Shown: positions 1 through 9,715, numbered from the stretch's first letter. The stretch: 64,000 bases of DNA from Olivibacter sp. XZL3 (GCF_004368405.1 NZ_SBJH01000004.1:235094-299093), one strand, 5' to 3'. The notes: generated by a model not told the origin, from the letters alone. Made by a program: numbers and translations.

Positions 1-1047
1 GATTTTACTATAGGGCATAAAATATTGCACGAACGACTTATTTTCGTTGGGCTGCAACCAAGAAAAATCCGGTTGATTATCAGTATATGCTCCCGTCATC
101 AATTCAATATAAGGTCCATCTTCATCGGTGAGATTGCGATCCCAAGCCTGTCCGAAATCGCCATTCCCCCAAGTCCACTGCTTTTTTCCAGGTACCGTAT
201 AATGATTGGCTACATGTAACATACCGGCCTCGCTATCATGCTCATAGCCTCCCATGAAATCATATTGCGATCCTACCGCCATAAAAGAGGTAGGCACCGG
301 AATGTTCTTATAGCGCGAGATATCTGTTCCCGGAGAATAATCCATTTTATAATAAGTACCCTTGGCAATCGGAAAGGAAGATACATCGCGCTTTCCATGG
401 TCGAATACCGCATGCACGTCGGGCGGAAAAACAGATTGATAATGCTCGTTTACCTTCACCGCAGGATTTGCCCACCATAAAAAGGTTTGCGGAAAGAAAG
501 TTCTGTTGGATAACCGTGCAGTTATTTCCAAATAAGCTTTGTCAGGATACAAGGTAAAACCCGCCATTCCCTTGGTTCGGAACATGATTTCAACCTCATT
601 TACCCATACCGTCTTCGCTCCATCAGGACGCTCTTCGATGTGATATTCCACCGGGAGGTAGGTACTTGGACGATGGTGTTGCGGCCAGTTAAATTCAATG
701 CCTCCCGATATCCATGGACCTGTTAAACCAACCAAAGCCGGTTTTATGACCTGATTATAATAGACAAAATGTCGTTTTTTGACTTTATCATAAGCCATCT
801 GCACCCTTCCTCCCAACTCCGGCAGAATCATAATCTTCAGGAAACTGTTTTCTATAAATACCGCCTTGTATATCCGATCTTCCTTCTGATCAAAAATCTT
901 TTCTATGACCGGATGCGGGTAAACTACACCACTACTTCCCTGATATACCCTTTTTTCAAGAAACATTGGATTTTTTTCCGGTTTTCCAATCGGATAAGTG
1001 GGTATATTGATTGCTTCAGTCCAAATAGTTACTTCTGATGTATGCAT
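1..1047 (-). CDS. DUF5107-family protein, N-terminal part (runs off left edge)
   Basis: An open frame of 349 codons runs from an ATG at 1047 to the window edge with no stop. The product begins MHTSEVTIW and contains a stretch typical of DUF5107 proteins: a conserved segment PELGGRV near residue 90, then WISGGIEFNWPQHH near residue 125. From memory these proteins combine a galactose-mutarotase-like beta-sandwich with C-terminal TPR repeats, which here would lie outside the window. Family members sit in sugar-utilisation loci. No signal peptide is seen, so a cytoplasmic location is likely. It is divergent from the AraC regulator at 1158 (110-bp shared promoter region), which suggests that regulator controls it. 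Substrate unknown. Confidence 0.75.
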   Translation of the reverse strand, partial: MHTSEVTIWTEAINIPTYPIGKPEKNPMFLEKRVYQGSSGVVYPHPVIEKIFDQKEDRIYKAVFIENSFLKIMILPELGGRVQMAYDKVKKRHFVYYNQVIKPALVGLTGPWISGGIEFNWPQHHRPSTYLPVEYHIEERPDGAKTVWVNEVEIMFRTKGMAGFTLYPDKAYLEITARLSNRTFFPQTFLWWANPAVKVNEHYQSVFPPDVHAVFDHGKRDVSSFPIAKGTYYKMDYSPGTDISRYKNIPVPTSFMAVGSQYDFMGGYEHDSEAGMLHVANHYTVPGKKQWTWGNGDFGQAWDRNLTDEDGPYIELMTGAYTDNQPDFSWLQPNENKSFVQYFMPYSKI

Positions 1048-1157
1048 AAGTCTTTAAAGGTTTACAAAGCAAAAATAGCTTTTGTTCTAGCCGTCAAAAT
1101 GGAGAAATCATTTTAAACAATGGATTATTTTCCTATATTGGCACCAAACTAACCAGT

Positions 1158-2066
1158 ATGATTAAGAAAAAAGAGGGTTTTGAAGGGGAACGGGCCATCA
1201 TTCTTCCGCCGAAGATTATTGAACAATACCGGAGCCAATTGCTTACGGAAGCATTTTACGTTACTGATATTGGCTTTTATCCGAAAGCGAGGTATCATTA
1301 TCGGGATCGACCATCGGGGGCAGACGAACATATCCTGATCCACTGTATAGAAGGAAAAGGTACGGCGCAAGTTGATGGCCATGAAATAATCGTGGCGCCT
1401 AACGATTATTTAATAATTCCTGCGGGCAAAAGACACCTATACCGAGCAGATCCCGATTATCCATGGACGATTTATTGGGTTCATTTTCAAGGCCAGCAAG
1501 CCGGTGTTATCTGTGAACGATTATATGATAAAATGCTTTCTCGAAAAAACAGCATCATGTACAATGAAAAACATCTTTTTTTATTTAACAAAATTTACAA
1601 TACACTTCAGCAGGGCTACAGCAGAGAAAACATGGAATTTATTGCCTTAAGCTTTCCTTACTACTTAAGTGGTTATCTATTAAATGAACGTTTCAATCAT
1701 CACCTCGATGAACAGGCCGAAGACCTTACCGAACAGGCCATCGGTTTTCTTAAAAGTCGCATTTCGACACCGACTACGCTCAAAGACATAGCCGAACATG
1801 TCCACCTATCGGTTTCCCACTTTTCGAGCATTTTCCATAAAAAGACCGGCTATTCGCCGATTGAATATTTCAACCACCTCAAAATTCAGAAAGCCTGCCA
1901 GCTATTGCAATTCACGAACCAACGTATTTTCGAAATAGCATTGGCTATTGGGATTAACGATCCCTATTATTTTTCGCGCCTTTTTCGAGCGCACATGGGT
2001 ATATCGCCTAAAAACTATCGTAGTAGGTGGTCGTTATCTCCACAAAATAAAACGGATGAACCATAA
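1158..2066 (+). CDS. AraC-family transcriptional regulator (cupin sensor + HTH)
   Basis: 302 aa. Residues about 35-110 form an AraC-type cupin sugar-binding domain (segment IHCIEGKGTAQVDG followed by APNDYLIIPAGKRHLY). Residues about 195-292 carry two helix-turn-helix motifs of the AraC/XylS type, ending with the signature DPYYFSRLFRAHMGISPKNYR. Proteins of this layout activate sugar catabolism genes when the cupin binds its ligand. It lies between the divergent DUF5107 gene and a sugar/proton symporter 87 bp downstream in the same direction, so it probably controls uptake and processing of one sugar. The ligand cannot be told from sequence. Confidence 0.88.
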   Translation: MIKKKEGFEGERAIILPPKIIEQYRSQLLTEAFYVTDIGFYPKARYHYRDRPSGADEHILIHCIEGKGTAQVDGHEIIVAPNDYLIIPAGKRHLYRADPDYPWTIYWVHFQGQQAGVICERLYDKMLSRKNSIMYNEKHLFLFNKIYNTLQQGYSRENMEFIALSFPYYLSGYLLNERFNHHLDEQAEDLTEQAIGFLKSRISTPTTLKDIAEHVHLSVSHFSSIFHKKTGYSPIEYFNHLKIQKACQLLQFTNQRIFEIALAIGINDPYYFSRLFRAHMGISPKNYRSRWSLSPQNKTDEP

Positions 2067-2153
2067 GAAAATCCATGCTAAACCTATTTTATTCCATTTT
2101 TGAAGAGGCAGGAATTACTAGCTTAGCCTATTCGAAAATAGACCTTATTCATC

Positions 2154-3476
2154 ATGAACAATTCTTATCGTCACACCGTGTTAATCAGTTTGGTTGCAGC
2201 GCTTGGTGGACTCCTATTTGGCTTTGATATCGCCATTTTTTCGGGCACCATCCCCTTTATTCAACCTTATTTTAAATTAGACGCCGCCTCGCTTGGCTGG
2301 ATAGCCAGCAGCCTTTATATTGGCTGTATGCTTGGGGCGCTGTTTACCGGATGGATAAGCGAACGAATAGGCAGAAAAAGACCGTTGATAGGCGCCGCAC
2401 TGCTGTTTGCCTTCTCTTCTCTTATGATGGGCTTGGCAACAAGCGCCTCATCATTAACCCTTTGGCGTATTGTGGCCGGCATAGGCGTCGGCGGGGCGTC
2501 GGTCCTCTCACCCTTATATATTGCCGAAGTCAGCCCTGCAGCAATGCGGGGCAAAATGGTATCCATCAATCAGCTTGCCATTGTAATCGGTATCTTACTG
2601 GCTTACCTTTCCAATTATTTTCTGGCACCTATAGCGAGCAACTGGCGCTGGATGTTCGCCAGTGGCGCGGCCCCGGCGATTTTATTTTTCATGGGCGTTT
2701 TCCTTATTCCCGAAAGTCCGCGGTGGCTCTTAACCAAAGGTTACCGGCAAAAGGGTGAAGAGGTGCTTAAAGCGCTGCTGGCACCTGAAGAGGCTGCCAA
2801 AGAAATCGCTTTGATCAGTCGACACAAACAAAATCCATCCCGGAGACCTGCTTTTGGAAGTCTTTTGCAAAAGGGAATCTTTCCTTTATTGATAATAGGT
2901 ATACTGGTTGCTGTTTTTCAGCAAATCTCAGGAGCCAATGCCGTATTATTTTATGCGCCCCTCATATTTGAAAGAACGGGCATGAATGTGAATGATCAGC
3001 TCTTCCAACAGGTATTGATCGGGGGCATCAATCTGTCGTTCACCTTAATTGCGATGCAGCTGGTAGATAAAATCGGACGAAAAAAGCTTATGCTATTCGG
3101 AGCGGGTATGATGGCGTGTCTATTAGCATTAATCGCTTATGCCTTCATGAAAGAACTGTTTGGCGGGTACTTATTAAGCCTATTGGTATTGGCTTTCATC
3201 GCTACTTACGCCGCCACCTTGGCTCCTGTAACCTGGGTACTAATTGCCGAGATTTTTCCCACAAAAGTTAGGGAACTAGCCATTTCAGTGTCATCCACCA
3301 TGTTATGGGTCGCTTGCTTCAGTTTGACCTACGCCTTCCCCGTCATGATCGATCGCTTTTCTGCCAGCCAGACATTTTTGGTCTTTGCCGGTATATGCCT
3401 GGTGTACTTCCTGTTTTTATATTTCTTTGTACCCGAAACTAAAGGGAAGAGCTTGGATGAGGAAATCGCGTTTTAA
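2154..3476 (+). CDS. MFS sugar porter (sugar:H+ symporter)
   Basis: 440 aa, full length for the sugar porter family, with 12 predicted membrane helices. Family motifs are in order: ERIGRKRP after helix 2 (about residues 70-77), RGKMVSINQL after helix 4, PESPRWL at about 187, QQISGANAVLFYAP in helix 7, DKIGRKK after helix 8 and the terminal PETKGKSLDE. It resembles XylE/AraE-type inner-membrane proton symporters for monosaccharides. Its 3-prime end overlaps the convergent GH95 gene by 38 bp. The AraC regulator just upstream is the likely controller. The transported sugar is not determined. Confidence 0.9.
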   Translation: MNNSYRHTVLISLVAALGGLLFGFDIAIFSGTIPFIQPYFKLDAASLGWIASSLYIGCMLGALFTGWISERIGRKRPLIGAALLFAFSSLMMGLATSASSLTLWRIVAGIGVGGASVLSPLYIAEVSPAAMRGKMVSINQLAIVIGILLAYLSNYFLAPIASNWRWMFASGAAPAILFFMGVFLIPESPRWLLTKGYRQKGEEVLKALLAPEEAAKEIALISRHKQNPSRRPAFGSLLQKGIFPLLIIGILVAVFQQISGANAVLFYAPLIFERTGMNVNDQLFQQVLIGGINLSFTLIAMQLVDKIGRKKLMLFGAGMMACLLALIAYAFMKELFGGYLLSLLVLAFIATYAATLAPVTWVLIAEIFPTKVRELAISVSSTMLWVACFSLTYAFPVMIDRFSASQTFLVFAGICLVYFLFLYFFVPETKGKSLDEEIAF

Positions 3477-5799
3477 CCGTCTTTATTTCGCCATTTACTT
3501 TGAGTTTAACCTGTTGACTAACCGGCGAAAGCAACTCGTAATGGTTTACTTTCCCATCTTCCCATCGCATATTGACGGTTATATTGTTTCGGGCCTTCAT
3601 TCCTTTGATCTCCCCGAAAGGCTCCCAAACCGTCGGTATCGCGGGAAGAAGCTCAATATAATCCTCGTGGCTTTGCAACAGCATTTCCGCTATACCCGCA
3701 GTCGCTCCAAAATTTCCGTCAATCTGAAAAGGAGGGCCTGCCGACCACATATTCGGATACACACCACCGCCTGAACCATAATTAATATCAGTGCGAAGCG
3801 TTGGTTTAAGCAACTCTCTTAAAAGCTTAAACGACCGCTCGCCGTCAAGTAACCTGGCCCAGAATAACAATTTATAAGCAATGGTCCAACTCGGTCCATC
3901 GTCTCCCCTCGCCTCCAACGATTTTTTACTTGCTTCCGCTAACTCCGGTGTTCGTATCGGTGTAATGAGGGTAGCCGGATAAAGCCCATATAAATGCGAA
4001 ATATGGCGATGCTGTAGATCCGTTTCTTTATAATCTTCCATCCATTCCATCAGTCGGCCGTCAGAAGCGATTTGACCGATGGGAGGAATCCTTTTTAATG
4101 TATGCTGAAGTTCGCTCACCCATGCAGTGTCAACCCGCAAGGTTTGCGCTGCTTCAATCACCTTCGTAAATAGTTCACGAATTATTTGGTTGTCAATGGT
4201 GGGGCCGGCACAAATGCTTGCAGTCTTTCCATTGGGCAGATAGAACGTGTTTTCGGGTGAAGAAGATGGCGAGCTTACCAAAAAGCCAGTTTTTGGATCT
4301 TCCACCAACATACTGTTATAAAACTGGGCAGACCCTTTCATCACCGGATAAATTTCTGCCAGATATGTGGTGTCTTTTGTAAAGGCATAGTGCTCCCAAA
4401 GGTTATTGCATAACCAGCCAGATCCGACTTTAGTCGCCCCCCAGGAAGCACTTTCTCCGGGTTCCGTAAATCCCCAGATATTGGTAATCACATGTGCTAC
4501 CCAACCATCGGCATTGTAATATGCTTTAGCTGTACGTTCGCCTGGCTTTACGAGGCCTTTCACCAAATCCGCCAGAGGCAGATTCAGCTCTGATAGATTA
4601 GCTACTTCTAAAGGCCAATGATTCATTTGCACATTCACATCCAGATGGTAATCGCCGTTCCAAGGGGTCTGGATTTGGTTTGCCCACAGGCCCTGCAGGT
4701 TGGGTGGCAGCAAGCCAACACGCGTGCTGCTGATACTTAGATAACGACCAAATTGAAAGAATAAAGCCGGTAAACCGGGATCTTCTTTAGGATGCGCATA
4801 AAAATCAGCTAGGCGCTTATCGGTAGTGAAACGCGCAGCGGTGCCTTCACCTAAATTGATTGATAAGCGATTAAACAATTGCTGATACCTTTCCGTGTGC
4901 GCCTTACGTTCCGCCATATAGCTTTTCTGCAAGGCTCCATTAAGCAAGCGATCAACGTCGCCTCTATAATCAGCGCCCTTATAATCCGTTCCGATTGACA
5001 CGATGATCACGACTTCCGAAGCATCTTCGATCAACAGTTTATTAGCAGAGGCACGGAGCGTCCCATCCGTCAGCACAGGCTTTACTTTCGCCAAGTACCG
5101 CATACCTTCCTCAGCGGTACCGCTCGCCAAGATGCCCGACAAGGCCAACACATCATCTATTACCTCGCTATGGCCGCGCTCGGGACGGTCGATTGCCAGC
5201 TCCAAATGGATACTGTGGGGCTTGTCGGCACTTAACCTGATCAAGCACACATCACCGGCAAAGCTGGTAAAATACTCACGGCTATACTGTACGCCATTTA
5301 ATATATAGCTTGTCGTGGCTACCGCCTTTTCCAATGATAACCTTCTTTCATAGTCGCGTGCATCGGCGATTGCTGCACCTTCAGCATAGCGGTGCTTTAG
5401 CCGTAAGTTGCCCAACATTTGGAAACAGCCAAAAGGCACATCCGTTGAACCTGCTCCCAAACAGACAAAATCCTTATCTATCAATGTCTGCGCTTCATCG
5501 TTTTTACCTTCGTTGATCAGCTTCCGAATTTCAGGCAAACGTTTATGCGCGCGGTAGTTATTCGCATCCTGTGGAGCTCCAGACCATAAGGTAATATCAT
5601 TCAGCACAATCAATTCCTCTTCAATCCCGCCATCGGACGTCATCCCCAGCCGTCCATTGCCCAGAGGCAGGGTCTCCTCCCACTGTGCAGCAGGGCGATC
5701 AAAAAAGATATCTAAATCGTTATTCTGGCCATTTCCTCTGAACGGAGTGGCTATACAAAAAACGACCATAAAAAAGGCAGGAAATAGAATTCGTTCCAT
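3439..5799 (-). CDS. Secreted glycoside hydrolase family 95 (alpha-L-fucosidase family)
   Basis: 786 aa from the ATG at 5799. I chose this start because it begins with a clean signal peptide (MERILFPAFFMVVFCIATPF); a longer frame to 5895 adds a non-hydrophobic leader. Segments match GH95: WEETLPLGNGRLGM near the N terminus, LWSGAPQD, WNGDYHLDVNVQMNHWP around residue 385, and PFQIDGNFGATAGIAEML near residue 700 holding the Asp described as catalytic in AfcA. GH95 enzymes hydrolyse alpha-1,2-L-fucosyl or alpha-L-galactosyl ends. In the first motif the residue aligned with the first catalytic Asn of AfcA appears to be Asp (D387-V-N389), so specificity or mechanism should not be assumed. The gene is convergent with, and overlaps, the sugar porter gene. 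Confidence 0.85.
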   Translation of the reverse strand: MERILFPAFFMVVFCIATPFRGNGQNNDLDIFFDRPAAQWEETLPLGNGRLGMTSDGGIEEELIVLNDITLWSGAPQDANNYRAHKRLPEIRKLINEGKNDEAQTLIDKDFVCLGAGSTDVPFGCFQMLGNLRLKHRYAEGAAIADARDYERRLSLEKAVATTSYILNGVQYSREYFTSFAGDVCLIRLSADKPHSIHLELAIDRPERGHSEVIDDVLALSGILASGTAEEGMRYLAKVKPVLTDGTLRASANKLLIEDASEVVIIVSIGTDYKGADYRGDVDRLLNGALQKSYMAERKAHTERYQQLFNRLSINLGEGTAARFTTDKRLADFYAHPKEDPGLPALFFQFGRYLSISSTRVGLLPPNLQGLWANQIQTPWNGDYHLDVNVQMNHWPLEVANLSELNLPLADLVKGLVKPGERTAKAYYNADGWVAHVITNIWGFTEPGESASWGATKVGSGWLCNNLWEHYAFTKDTTYLAEIYPVMKGSAQFYNSMLVEDPKTGFLVSSPSSSPENTFYLPNGKTASICAGPTIDNQIIRELFTKVIEAAQTLRVDTAWVSELQHTLKRIPPIGQIASDGRLMEWMEDYKETDLQHRHISHLYGLYPATLITPIRTPELAEASKKSLEARGDDGPSWTIAYKLLFWARLLDGERSFKLLRELLKPTLRTDINYGSGGGVYPNMWSAGPPFQIDGNFGATAGIAEMLLQSHEDYIELLPAIPTVWEPFGEIKGMKARNNITVNMRWEDGKVNHYELLSPVSQQVKLKVNGEIKTVKTRFPHPSSSL

Positions 5800-6176
5800 T
5801 GTTCTTAGGTTTAACGATGTATGACACAAGATTCGTAAACAAGCAAAATTACGGGTGTCCATCGTTAAAAAAATAGTCATTCTTTGGAATAGCATGGATT
5901 ATTATCTGGCAAGGCACTGCCTACTGTCTTCTGCACTTGCACCCAAAAATGCCAATAGCTCATTCCCAATTTTCGCAAACTTTTTCAATCACAGTCGGGC
6001 ACCATTCCCAAAGGCATACTATACCCGCCCGAAAAGAACACTTCAGCAAATCTCTTCAAACCATTCTTTTCAACCAGCGTTATTTAACCAGATATTTCCT
6101 TCACCAAGAACATAAAGCAAAAAAAGCACTGCTTATTTAAAAAAAATCAGTAAATTTCTACTTTAATAGCAAATAA
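5800..6176. other. Divergent intergenic region, no gene seen
   Basis: 377 bp between the divergent GH95 and acyltransferase genes. Short open frames exist but none has a plausible start or a recognisable product. It must hold both promoters; I see no clear repeat or structured element. Confidence 0.5.
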
Positions 6177-8132
6177 TTGACTGACTTAACGCACTTACAA
6201 CAGCAATTTCCCGAGGGAGAGGTCATCGAGTTAAAAAAAGACACGCTCGTTTGCCATATACATAAAAAAATAGCGTATATCCACTGGCTCATTGCCGGAA
6301 GGGTATCCTTTTTTGTAGCATTAAACGAAAACGATCCCGAAATTGAAGTGTGTGACTTTGAAGGGGCCCTGTTACCTATTGGATGGAATGGGATGGACAC
6401 GCCCAGTCGGCACACCAAGAATATTTCAGTTGCCTCCGAAAAAGCAAGTTTTTTCAGGGTGGCCATTAGCGGACATAGTGCTTTTTTAAATACGATCAAG
6501 GATGTAGCCTTACATCGCCATGTATGTAGAACCCAGTTTTCACTTTTGCAACGGGCATTACTCCATCAAAAGCGTGTATTACCGCAGCACCAGTTCACAG
6601 AACCCGCCCCGCGAAACAGCACCTATGACGCCATTGCACAGCACACCACGGCCATTATGGAGCTATTGAGGCGATCTCCCTTCTTCGAGTTCTTCGATGA
6701 TCAAGAGCTTTTGCTGCTAGCTGGACAAGCCATAAGACGAGAATACAGCCCAACCAACATCGTGCTCGCACAAGATGAGTTTTCTGATGGTATTTACATT
6801 TTGATTGAAGGGTATATTAAGGTATATCGCGCGGATGGATCACAGATACTGACTCAATGGCCCATTGCTACCCAAGGTTTTATTTTCGGTTGGCCCCACA
6901 TTATACAGGAGCGAGAGATCTGCACGGCACAGGCCGTCCGACAATCGTCGGTGTATTTTATACCTGAAACCTCTTTTCAAGCACTTTTCAAAACGAATCA
7001 GAAATTCAGCTTACGCTTTTTTAAGCGCTTGAATTGGCTCATCGATAACCACATCAATGCAGCCTTTATCCGTTATTTGAGCTTTTATTTCAACGCCAAT
7101 CAGCTCACCATCCAGTACCTTATCGAGAACTACCAAACGCAGATAAAAATATCCTCCAAGTTGCATCAAATTCCGCATTTGCTGAATCACCGCAGCACGA
7201 AACAGCTTGCCTTCAACATACTCGAACAATTGAATGAAAGCGGTACCTCCCGCGAACGCCGCATTGCTTCCATCTGCATGGATTTACTAGTGAAGGACCG
7301 GGAGGAGGCCGCCTATCTGCGTCAGTTGCAGCACATTTACGAAACGGTGGTGGATGCAGATCCGCAGACGGAGGCTGCCGCTATCCGCAAAGCATGTAGC
7401 GATGCAGTCCGGAAACTGTGTGCGTTTTTTTCTTATCAAATTGAAGGATGGGAATTACTTCCGGCAAAACCGGGACATATTTTCATCTACAACCATCTCA
7501 TCAACCACCCTTATTATACGCTGCCTAATAACTTTCAGATTACACTTGAATCGCATTTTATAAGCGCCATGATACTAGATGCCAAATACGGTGATCCCGG
7601 CATTCGAACCGTTAGGATTGGGCGTTCGAAAGAATTTGCGCATCAGGATTACTATGAGAAACTAGGTTATATCAGTGTCTTTACGAAAGAATCCGATGTG
7701 ACCGATTCGGCGAAACGTCAGCTCGCCAGAAGCCAATTTTTCGAATCGGCAAAGGCGCATTTACGCGCAGGCCAAAACATCATTGTCAGTCCGGAAGGAA
7801 CCTCCTATCGTACGGAAGATAGCATCCCCGGTGCCTTTAAGCCCGGTGCCTTTCAATTGGCGCTCGAAACAGATCCAGAGCCTATGATCGTACCGATCAT
7901 TATGCTTCACTTTGATAAACGCATCCATGAAGCTAAGAAATATTGCCGCATATTGCCGCCTTTTCGCGTCAGCGAACATGCGCTGTTCAAAAAAGAAGAA
8001 AGTTTACAGTCCTTTGTTGATCAGTATCGGCTGGCATTCAAACAACAAGTCGATGAAGCGAAACAGCTGTTAGGAATCAAGATGCCTTCCACCCTTTATC
8101 ATACCAAAACATCCAACATATATGGAAAATAA
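6177..8132 (+). CDS. Acyltransferase with two N-terminal cyclic-nucleotide-binding-like domains
   Basis: 651 aa. Residues about 5-110 and 150-280 each read as a cNMP-binding beta-roll (the second: FFEFFDDQELLLLAGQAI ... GIYILIEGYIKVYRADG). Residues about 425-600 form a PlsC/LPLAT-type glycerolipid acyltransferase domain: NHLINHPYY at 439-447, SPEGTSYR at 538-545 and GAFKPGAFQLA. The usual HX4D motif is not intact: H440 is followed by a His-Pro where Asp is expected. The start is TTG at 6177; the frame is open only back to 6141, without ATG, and the first internal ATG would remove most of the first sensor domain. It overlaps the next gene by 11 bp, so the two are translationally coupled. Inference: a membrane-lipid acyltransferase controlled by a bound small ligand. 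Confidence 0.75.
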   Translation: MTDLTHLQQQFPEGEVIELKKDTLVCHIHKKIAYIHWLIAGRVSFFVALNENDPEIEVCDFEGALLPIGWNGMDTPSRHTKNISVASEKASFFRVAISGHSAFLNTIKDVALHRHVCRTQFSLLQRALLHQKRVLPQHQFTEPAPRNSTYDAIAQHTTAIMELLRRSPFFEFFDDQELLLLAGQAIRREYSPTNIVLAQDEFSDGIYILIEGYIKVYRADGSQILTQWPIATQGFIFGWPHIIQEREICTAQAVRQSSVYFIPETSFQALFKTNQKFSLRFFKRLNWLIDNHINAAFIRYLSFYFNANQLTIQYLIENYQTQIKISSKLHQIPHLLNHRSTKQLAFNILEQLNESGTSRERRIASICMDLLVKDREEAAYLRQLQHIYETVVDADPQTEAAAIRKACSDAVRKLCAFFSYQIEGWELLPAKPGHIFIYNHLINHPYYTLPNNFQITLESHFISAMILDAKYGDPGIRTVRIGRSKEFAHQDYYEKLGYISVFTKESDVTDSAKRQLARSQFFESAKAHLRAGQNIIVSPEGTSYRTEDSIPGAFKPGAFQLALETDPEPMIVPIIMLHFDKRIHEAKKYCRILPPFRVSEHALFKKEESLQSFVDQYRLAFKQQVDEAKQLLGIKMPSTLYHTKTSNIYGK

Positions 8133-8733
8133 GCAAGAGACAGCACAATGGGAAGAGGAAATCGCAGTCATTAAGCAACGCATCAATGTGCTACCTGACC
8201 CGCAGAAACACATTGCATTCTACGGGAGCTCATCCTTCCGCCTATGGACAACCATGGAGGCAGATCTTTATCCGCTCGAAACCATTAATATGGGTTTTGG
8301 CGGGTCTACGTATAAAGACTGTATCCGGTATTTTGACGATCTATTCTCGACGTTAAGCCCAATGCGCCTGGTCTTATATGGTGGCGATAATGACATTGCC
8401 AATGGGGAAGATCCCGAAACAATCCGCTGCGATGTGCGACACCTCACGCAACAGATACGCAGCCGATTTCCCAATAAAGCCTTATCGGTGATCAGCATCA
8501 AACCGAGTCCGGCACGCACGCTCTTTCTCGATCGGATCCAACAGGCCAACCAAATGATCAAACAGCACCTGCAGGACATCGGCGGCGGCTACATCGACGT
8601 ATATAGCGCTATGCTGGATGCAAACCGCTGCCCGAATAAAAAGCTCTTTACGGAAGACGAATTACACCTCAACGAAGCCGGCTACCAAGTTTGGGCCTCC
8701 CTGTTAAAAGAGCATCTCATGGCAGACAGTTAG
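8122..8733 (+). CDS. SGNH/GDSL-type hydrolase
   Basis: 203 aa, no signal peptide. The four SGNH blocks are visible: block I YGSSSFRLW at 34-42 (nucleophile probably S37), block II NMGFGGST, block III YGGDNDI (Asn of the GxND motif) and block V DELHLNEAGY with the Asp-His pair. Such enzymes are esterases, thioesterases or lysophospholipases. The ATG lies inside the end of the acyltransferase gene, with the stop of the first eight bases after the start of the second. Together the pair could acylate and deacylate lipids in the same pathway; that is an inference from context. Confidence 0.85.
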   Translation: MENKQETAQWEEEIAVIKQRINVLPDPQKHIAFYGSSSFRLWTTMEADLYPLETINMGFGGSTYKDCIRYFDDLFSTLSPMRLVLYGGDNDIANGEDPETIRCDVRHLTQQIRSRFPNKALSVISIKPSPARTLFLDRIQQANQMIKQHLQDIGGGYIDVYSAMLDANRCPNKKLFTEDELHLNEAGYQVWASLLKEHLMADS

Positions 8734-8779
8734 TTCGCAGAATCTTATTGGTTTATCACCGGTATATTCCTTATGTTTT

Positions 8780-8813
8780 TTTGCCCATCACAACACAAGG
8801 ACTGCTATCTTTA
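8780..8813 (+). promoter_or_regulatory. Candidate Bacteroidota sigma-A promoter for the pxpA-like gene
   Basis: TTTG at 8780-8783 and TATCTTTA at 8806-8813 are separated by 22 bp. This fits the Bacteroidota -33/-7 pattern (TTTG ... TAnnTTTG) with one mismatch in the -7 box. The start codon follows at 8868, leaving a leader of about 50 nt. Confidence 0.4.
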
Positions 8814-8867
8814 ACCCCGAGAAAACAGTCGCCGAACATAGGGCGCAAAGAGACAAAGATAAATGAC

Positions 8868-9638
8868 ATGTATACCATAGACATTAACTGCGATATGGGC
8901 GAAGGCCTTGGTCCCAATAACGGATTCGATCTGGATACTGCCCTGATGGCTTATGTCTCGTCGGTCAACATAGCCTGTGCTTTTCATGCCGGAAGCCCTG
9001 CTATTATGCAAAATACCGTACGAGCGGCTATCCAACGGGGTATAGCAATCGGCGCCCATCCTGGCTTTCCCGACAGAGAGCATTTTGGTCGACGAGCCTT
9101 ACACTTAACCGCAAAAGAGGTTTATCAGCTTACCCTCTATCAAATCGGCGCACTCGATGCCTTTGCACGTGCTGAACAGGCATCCCTACATCACGTAAAA
9201 CCACATGGAGCCTTATACAACATGGCGGCGGCCAACTCGCACTTGGCGCTGGCAATTGCACAGGCTGTAGCCGATTTTAACCCCAAACTGATTTTATACG
9301 GTTTATCCGGTAGCCAATTGATTACCGCTGGCCAGCAAGTAGGACTTCCGGTAGCCCGTGAGGTGTTTGCCGACCGCACCTATCAGCCGGACGGTTCCTT
9401 GACCCCGCGCAACCAGCCTAACAGTATCATTCTGGAAGAGGAAACGGCCATTGACCAAGTTATTTCTATGGTACAAAACCAACAGGTAAGCGGCACAAAT
9501 GGAACGCCGATAGCTATTACCGCAGAAACCCTCTGTATTCATGGCGACAGCGAACAAGCATTGCTATTCGCCAAAAGCATTTATGCCCGTTTCCAACAGA
9601 TGGGTATCCGGGTGCAGGCCATTACAGCGGATCGATAG
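8868..9638 (+). CDS. pxpA: 5-oxoprolinase subunit A (LamB/YcsF family)
   Basis: 256 aa from ATG 8868, chosen because the family always begins with the metal/active-site segment seen here (YTIDINCDMGEG). Further family segments are VNIACAFHAGSP, GAHPGFPDREHFGRR, VKPHGALYN and ETLCIHGDS. PxpA works with PxpB and PxpC in ATP-dependent cleavage of 5-oxoproline to glutamate. No pxpB or pxpC is adjacent; they may lie elsewhere, or this copy serves another reaction. The gene is cytoplasmic and stands alone between the SGNH gene and the convergent xylanase. Confidence 0.88.
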   Translation: MYTIDINCDMGEGLGPNNGFDLDTALMAYVSSVNIACAFHAGSPAIMQNTVRAAIQRGIAIGAHPGFPDREHFGRRALHLTAKEVYQLTLYQIGALDAFARAEQASLHHVKPHGALYNMAAANSHLALAIAQAVADFNPKLILYGLSGSQLITAGQQVGLPVAREVFADRTYQPDGSLTPRNQPNSIILEEETAIDQVISMVQNQQVSGTNGTPIAITAETLCIHGDSEQALLFAKSIYARFQQMGIRVQAITADR

Positions 9639-9688
9639 TTTGTTGTAAAATTAGTATTTCGGCATCTTACCGGCTCGACTTCGGCTTT

Positions 9689-9715
9689 AGTCTGGATTCC
9701 TAGGCGATTCAGACT
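9689..9715. terminator. Possible terminator hairpin between convergent genes
   Basis: AGTCTGGAT and ATTCAGACT form a nine-base stem with one mismatch around a nine-base loop, in the 86-bp gap between convergent pxpA-like and xylanase genes. No long T run follows on either side, so termination is only inferred from the position. Confidence 0.3.

Noticed and set aside
5855..6140. Plus-strand frames upstream of the acyltransferase as genes
   Set aside because: Two overlapping frames of low-complexity composition without homology or start signals, inside a divergent promoter region.
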